Origin: Planctomycetota bacterium | GTDB lineage: Bacteria; Planctomycetota; Uabimicrobiia; Uabimicrobiales; Uabimicrobiaceae | Direction: 5' to 3' | Length of the DNA stretch: 64,000 nucleotides | Assembly: GCA_029260735.1 (NCBI GenBank) | Contig: JAJDCR010000153.1 | Location: forward strand, 29,280 to 93,279 | Shown here: positions 62,316 through 64,000 of the stretch, in pieces | How the letters are laid out: each line of letters starts with the position of its first letter | How positions within the stretch are numbered: position 1 is the stretch's first letter | Notes under the pieces: generated by a model | The model's input: the letters and a program-made list of their open reading frames with translations, nothing else | The model's database searches: none | Told to the model about the DNA's origin: nothing | Translations under genes and position numbers: made by a program

Positions 62316-62714
62316 CGGGCGAAAAAATAAAAATAAAAAATTTTTATTCCCCATATTCTCACTCATGAGGAACTAAAAGAGCATAAATACAATAAATGAG
62401 CTTTGAAAAAATTCTTTTATATTTTTTCGATTTTGCCTTTATTTATTTATCCTCTGATTCTACCATTTTGTTTGTTTTTCGGAAAGCGATTATAAAATTA
62501 GCTTTTTTTTTTTGGAAAAAACTTTTGAGCCTTGCAGTGCAAGGTATTAGATCTGAGTTTTGAGCTTTTAGTTCTGAATGACTTAAAAGGTTTAAATTAA
62601 TTTTTTGACTTCGGTAGAATAAGTTTTCATACTTTTTTTATAGGAATTTAGATTTTCCTTTTGCTATAATTCTTCAACTTCGGAAGATATTTTTTTTAAT
62701 CCTAGGAGATTGTC
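62316..62714. other. AT-rich region with a promoter
   Basis: No gene is seen. A small perfect hairpin ccttgc/gcaagg (62530-62544) occurs. A -35 TTGACT (62605-62610) and -10 CATACT (62628-62633) with 17-base spacing lie 80-110 bases before the next gene and are its likely promoter. Confidence 0.5.
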
Positions 62715-63530
62715 ATGAATAAATTTTTCCGTCCAACACTGCTCACTCTTTTTTCTCTTGCGATTTGTTTTCCTAATATTTGGGCCCAAGAGAAAACAGA
62801 TAAAGAAAGACAAAATGTTGTTTCGGGCATTGGAATTGTTAAGAAAATTGATTTAGAAGGGGGATTTTTTGGAATCATGGGAGAGGATGGTAATCGTTAC
62901 AGAGCTTCCAATCTTAGTGAAGGTTTCCAAAAAAATGGTCTCCAGGTGAGTTTCAAAGCAAAAGTTCGTAATGACGTTTTTGGTATCCAAATGTGGGGAA
63001 CTCCCGTTGAAATCATAGAGTTACATCGGGTAGTTTCTGTTGTTGGTCATATCAGTAAAGTTAAGCTCGGAGGTGGATTTTTTGGTATAGTGGGAGAAAA
63101 AGGAGATCGTTTTGACCCTCTAAATTTACGTCCCGAGTACCAAGTCGAAAATATGCCCGTATGTTTCCGAGCGAAAGTACGTACAGATGTAATGTCTATG
63201 AGAATGTGGGGCACCATAGTTGAAATTATTGACATCAATAAATATATAAAGGCCTCCGGTAAAGTTACCAAAATAGATTTAGAAGGAGGCTTCTTCGGAA
63301 TAGTTACCTCAGAAGGTGGTCAATATGATCCTTTAAATTTAAGCCGAAAATTTCAGGTTGATGGGCTAGAGGTTAACTTCGAAGCCAAAGTTCGCGACGA
63401 TGTTTTTGGTATGAGAATGTGGGGGACATCCATCGAAATTATTGATATTCGTAAGCCGAAAAAAGAAATTAAGAAAGAAGAAAAAACAATCGAAAAAACA
63501 AAGGAAGTGAAAGAAGGCTCTTCTAACTAA
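62715..63530 (+). CDS. Secreted protein of three OB-like repeats, unknown
   Basis: This 271-residue protein has a signal peptide (TLLTLFSLAICFPNIWA) and three tandem repeats of about 67 residues (about 36-103, 104-170 and 171-238). Each has the pattern GxVxKIDLEGGFFGI, then a G-rich turn, YDPLNL, and VxFxAKVRxDVxxxxMWGTxxEII. The strand order looks like a small beta-barrel (OB-like) fold. I know similar single-repeat proteins only as uncharacterised. The last 30 residues are Lys/Glu-rich. A strong terminator follows. Confidence 0.75.
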   Translation: MNKFFRPTLLTLFSLAICFPNIWAQEKTDKERQNVVSGIGIVKKIDLEGGFFGIMGEDGNRYRASNLSEGFQKNGLQVSFKAKVRNDVFGIQMWGTPVEIIELHRVVSVVGHISKVKLGGGFFGIVGEKGDRFDPLNLRPEYQVENMPVCFRAKVRTDVMSMRMWGTIVEIIDINKYIKASGKVTKIDLEGGFFGIVTSEGGQYDPLNLSRKFQVDGLEVNFEAKVRDDVFGMRMWGTSIEIIDIRKPKKEIKKEEKTIEKTKEVKEGSSN

Positions 63531-63617
63531 TCAATTTCTGAGCAAAAAATATTTCGGCGCATATTGAGTCAAAAAGATCAAAGCTTTTAATGACTTTGGT
63601 TGAACTGTAACTTGATT

Positions 63618-63660
63618 AGCTCACACTCCCTTTTTATAAAGGGAATGTGAGCTTTTTTTA
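63618..63660 (+). terminator. Intrinsic terminator
   Basis: Sixteen-base arms (agctcacactcccttt / aaagggaatgtgagct, one mismatch) are followed by a run of seven T. It ends the transcript of the three-repeat protein. Confidence 0.9.
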
Positions 63661-63792
63661 TTATTTGCAAAACTGTAAAAAATGTAAATAATACCGATGG
63701 GGAGTTTTTTCGCTTGATAATTTTTTTATTTCTCTTTTAATCAGATAACTAGATGTCTTTTCCTTTTTCTGGAGGGATGTTTTCGATTAGCC

Positions 63793-63855
63793 TAGGGTGT
63801 GTCCCTCATATGTGTGAACTTAAGGCGCAAGTCTATATAGAATGAGGCTTGTCTG
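63793..63855. repeat. Possible degenerate MITE-like remnant
   Basis: The left side (gggtgtgtccctcat) and right side (gaatgagg...gt) resemble the ends of the MITE-like family, and cttaagg matches its middle in reverse. The match is partial, so this is only a suggestion. Confidence 0.25.
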
Positions 63856-63856
63856 G

Positions 63857-63998
63857 AAACTGTTTAAGCACAATGTTCCCTGGAGGGCGAGGCTCCTGCC
63901 GAGCAGGGGATGTGCTTGGCTCTTGATATTGTAATCTAGGCACATCCCCTGCTCGGCAGGAGCCTCGCCCTCCAGGGAACATTGTGCTTAAACAGTTT
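63857..63998. repeat. Dispersed GC-rich repeat, copy C: 59-bp perfect inverted repeat
   Basis: The arms 63857-63915 and 63940-63998 are perfectly complementary over 59 bases around a 24-base loop. They hold the core cggcaggagcc, ccctcc and the gtgctta end. The loop starts ttggctcttgatatt as in copy A. The window ends two bases after it, so its full extent is unknown. Confidence 0.9.
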
Positions 63999-64000
63999 TC

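Noticed and set aside
62530..62544. Small palindrome ccttgcagtgcaagg as a terminator
   Set aside because: There is no T-run after it and no gene ends near it; too short to call.

Overview
The window is AT-rich, Gram-negative-type chromosomal DNA with long genes on both strands. It has strong Shine-Dalgarno sites (AGGAG-like) and no rRNA, tRNA or CRISPR array that I can see. The gene content points to a planctomycete-like bacterium, possibly a deep AT-rich lineage such as Candidatus Uabimicrobium; this is inference from gene families. The markers are four Hanks-type Ser/Thr kinase genes (TPR, WD40 and FHA fusions plus a pseudokinase), a planctomycete-style ECF-like sigma factor, a PEP-CTERM protein, a metacaspase-WD40 lipoprotein, NtrC-type regulators, and KdsC, which implies lipopolysaccharide.

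Layout. 1-7.9 kb: an XRE regulator, then a leftward operon (TPR kinase, MraY/WecA-like membrane protein, two unknown envelope proteins, CstA). 8-12.7 kb: two HtrA-like proteins, one with its catalytic His and Ser replaced, around a large Rossmann-type protein of unknown function. 12.6-17.2 kb: the core dnaG-rpoD-zinc ribbon cluster. 17.3-25 kb: TPR/peptidase-MA protein, PEGA-type lipoprotein and a second sigma-70 factor. 25.2-29.9 kb: a long imperfect inverted repeat, a pseudokinase overlapping kdsC, and a PEP-CTERM protein. 30.2-33.9 kb: a small protein, a structured intergenic stretch, a lipoprotein, a full-length eukaryote-type MTHFR and a GNAT. 34-38.8 kb: a sigma-54 cluster (stand-alone activator, PAS-GAF histidine kinase, NtrC-type regulator) with a recognisable -24/-12 promoter. 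38.9-41 kb: DTW-domain protein and beta-CASP nuclease.

41-56 kb is the most unusual part. A membrane WD40 kinase is divergent from a secreted M1-peptidase-like protein that has lost its zinc site. A planctomycete-type sigma factor is divergent from a tight five-gene operon: membrane TPR/DUF4384-like protein, DUF4384-like lipoprotein, outer-membrane barrel, Ig/beta-propeller protein, and lipoprotein WD40-caspase. This looks like an envelope-facing signalling or execution system under its own sigma factor. 56-64 kb holds a decayed class III alcohol dehydrogenase fragment next to an intact S-formylglutathione hydrolase, an M48 protease, an FHA kinase, a receiver protein, GpsA, and a secreted protein of three OB-like repeats.

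Two dispersed repeat families are visible. One is a MITE-like element of about 100 bp with terminal inverted repeats (about 41.0 and 62.2 kb). The other is a GC-rich hairpin family with a cggcaggagcc core (about 34.0, 57.4 and 63.9 kb), whose last copy has 59-bp perfect arms. A recurring theme is enzyme folds that have lost catalytic residues (kinase, HtrA, M1 peptidase, perhaps MraY-like), which suggests many scaffold or sensor roles.
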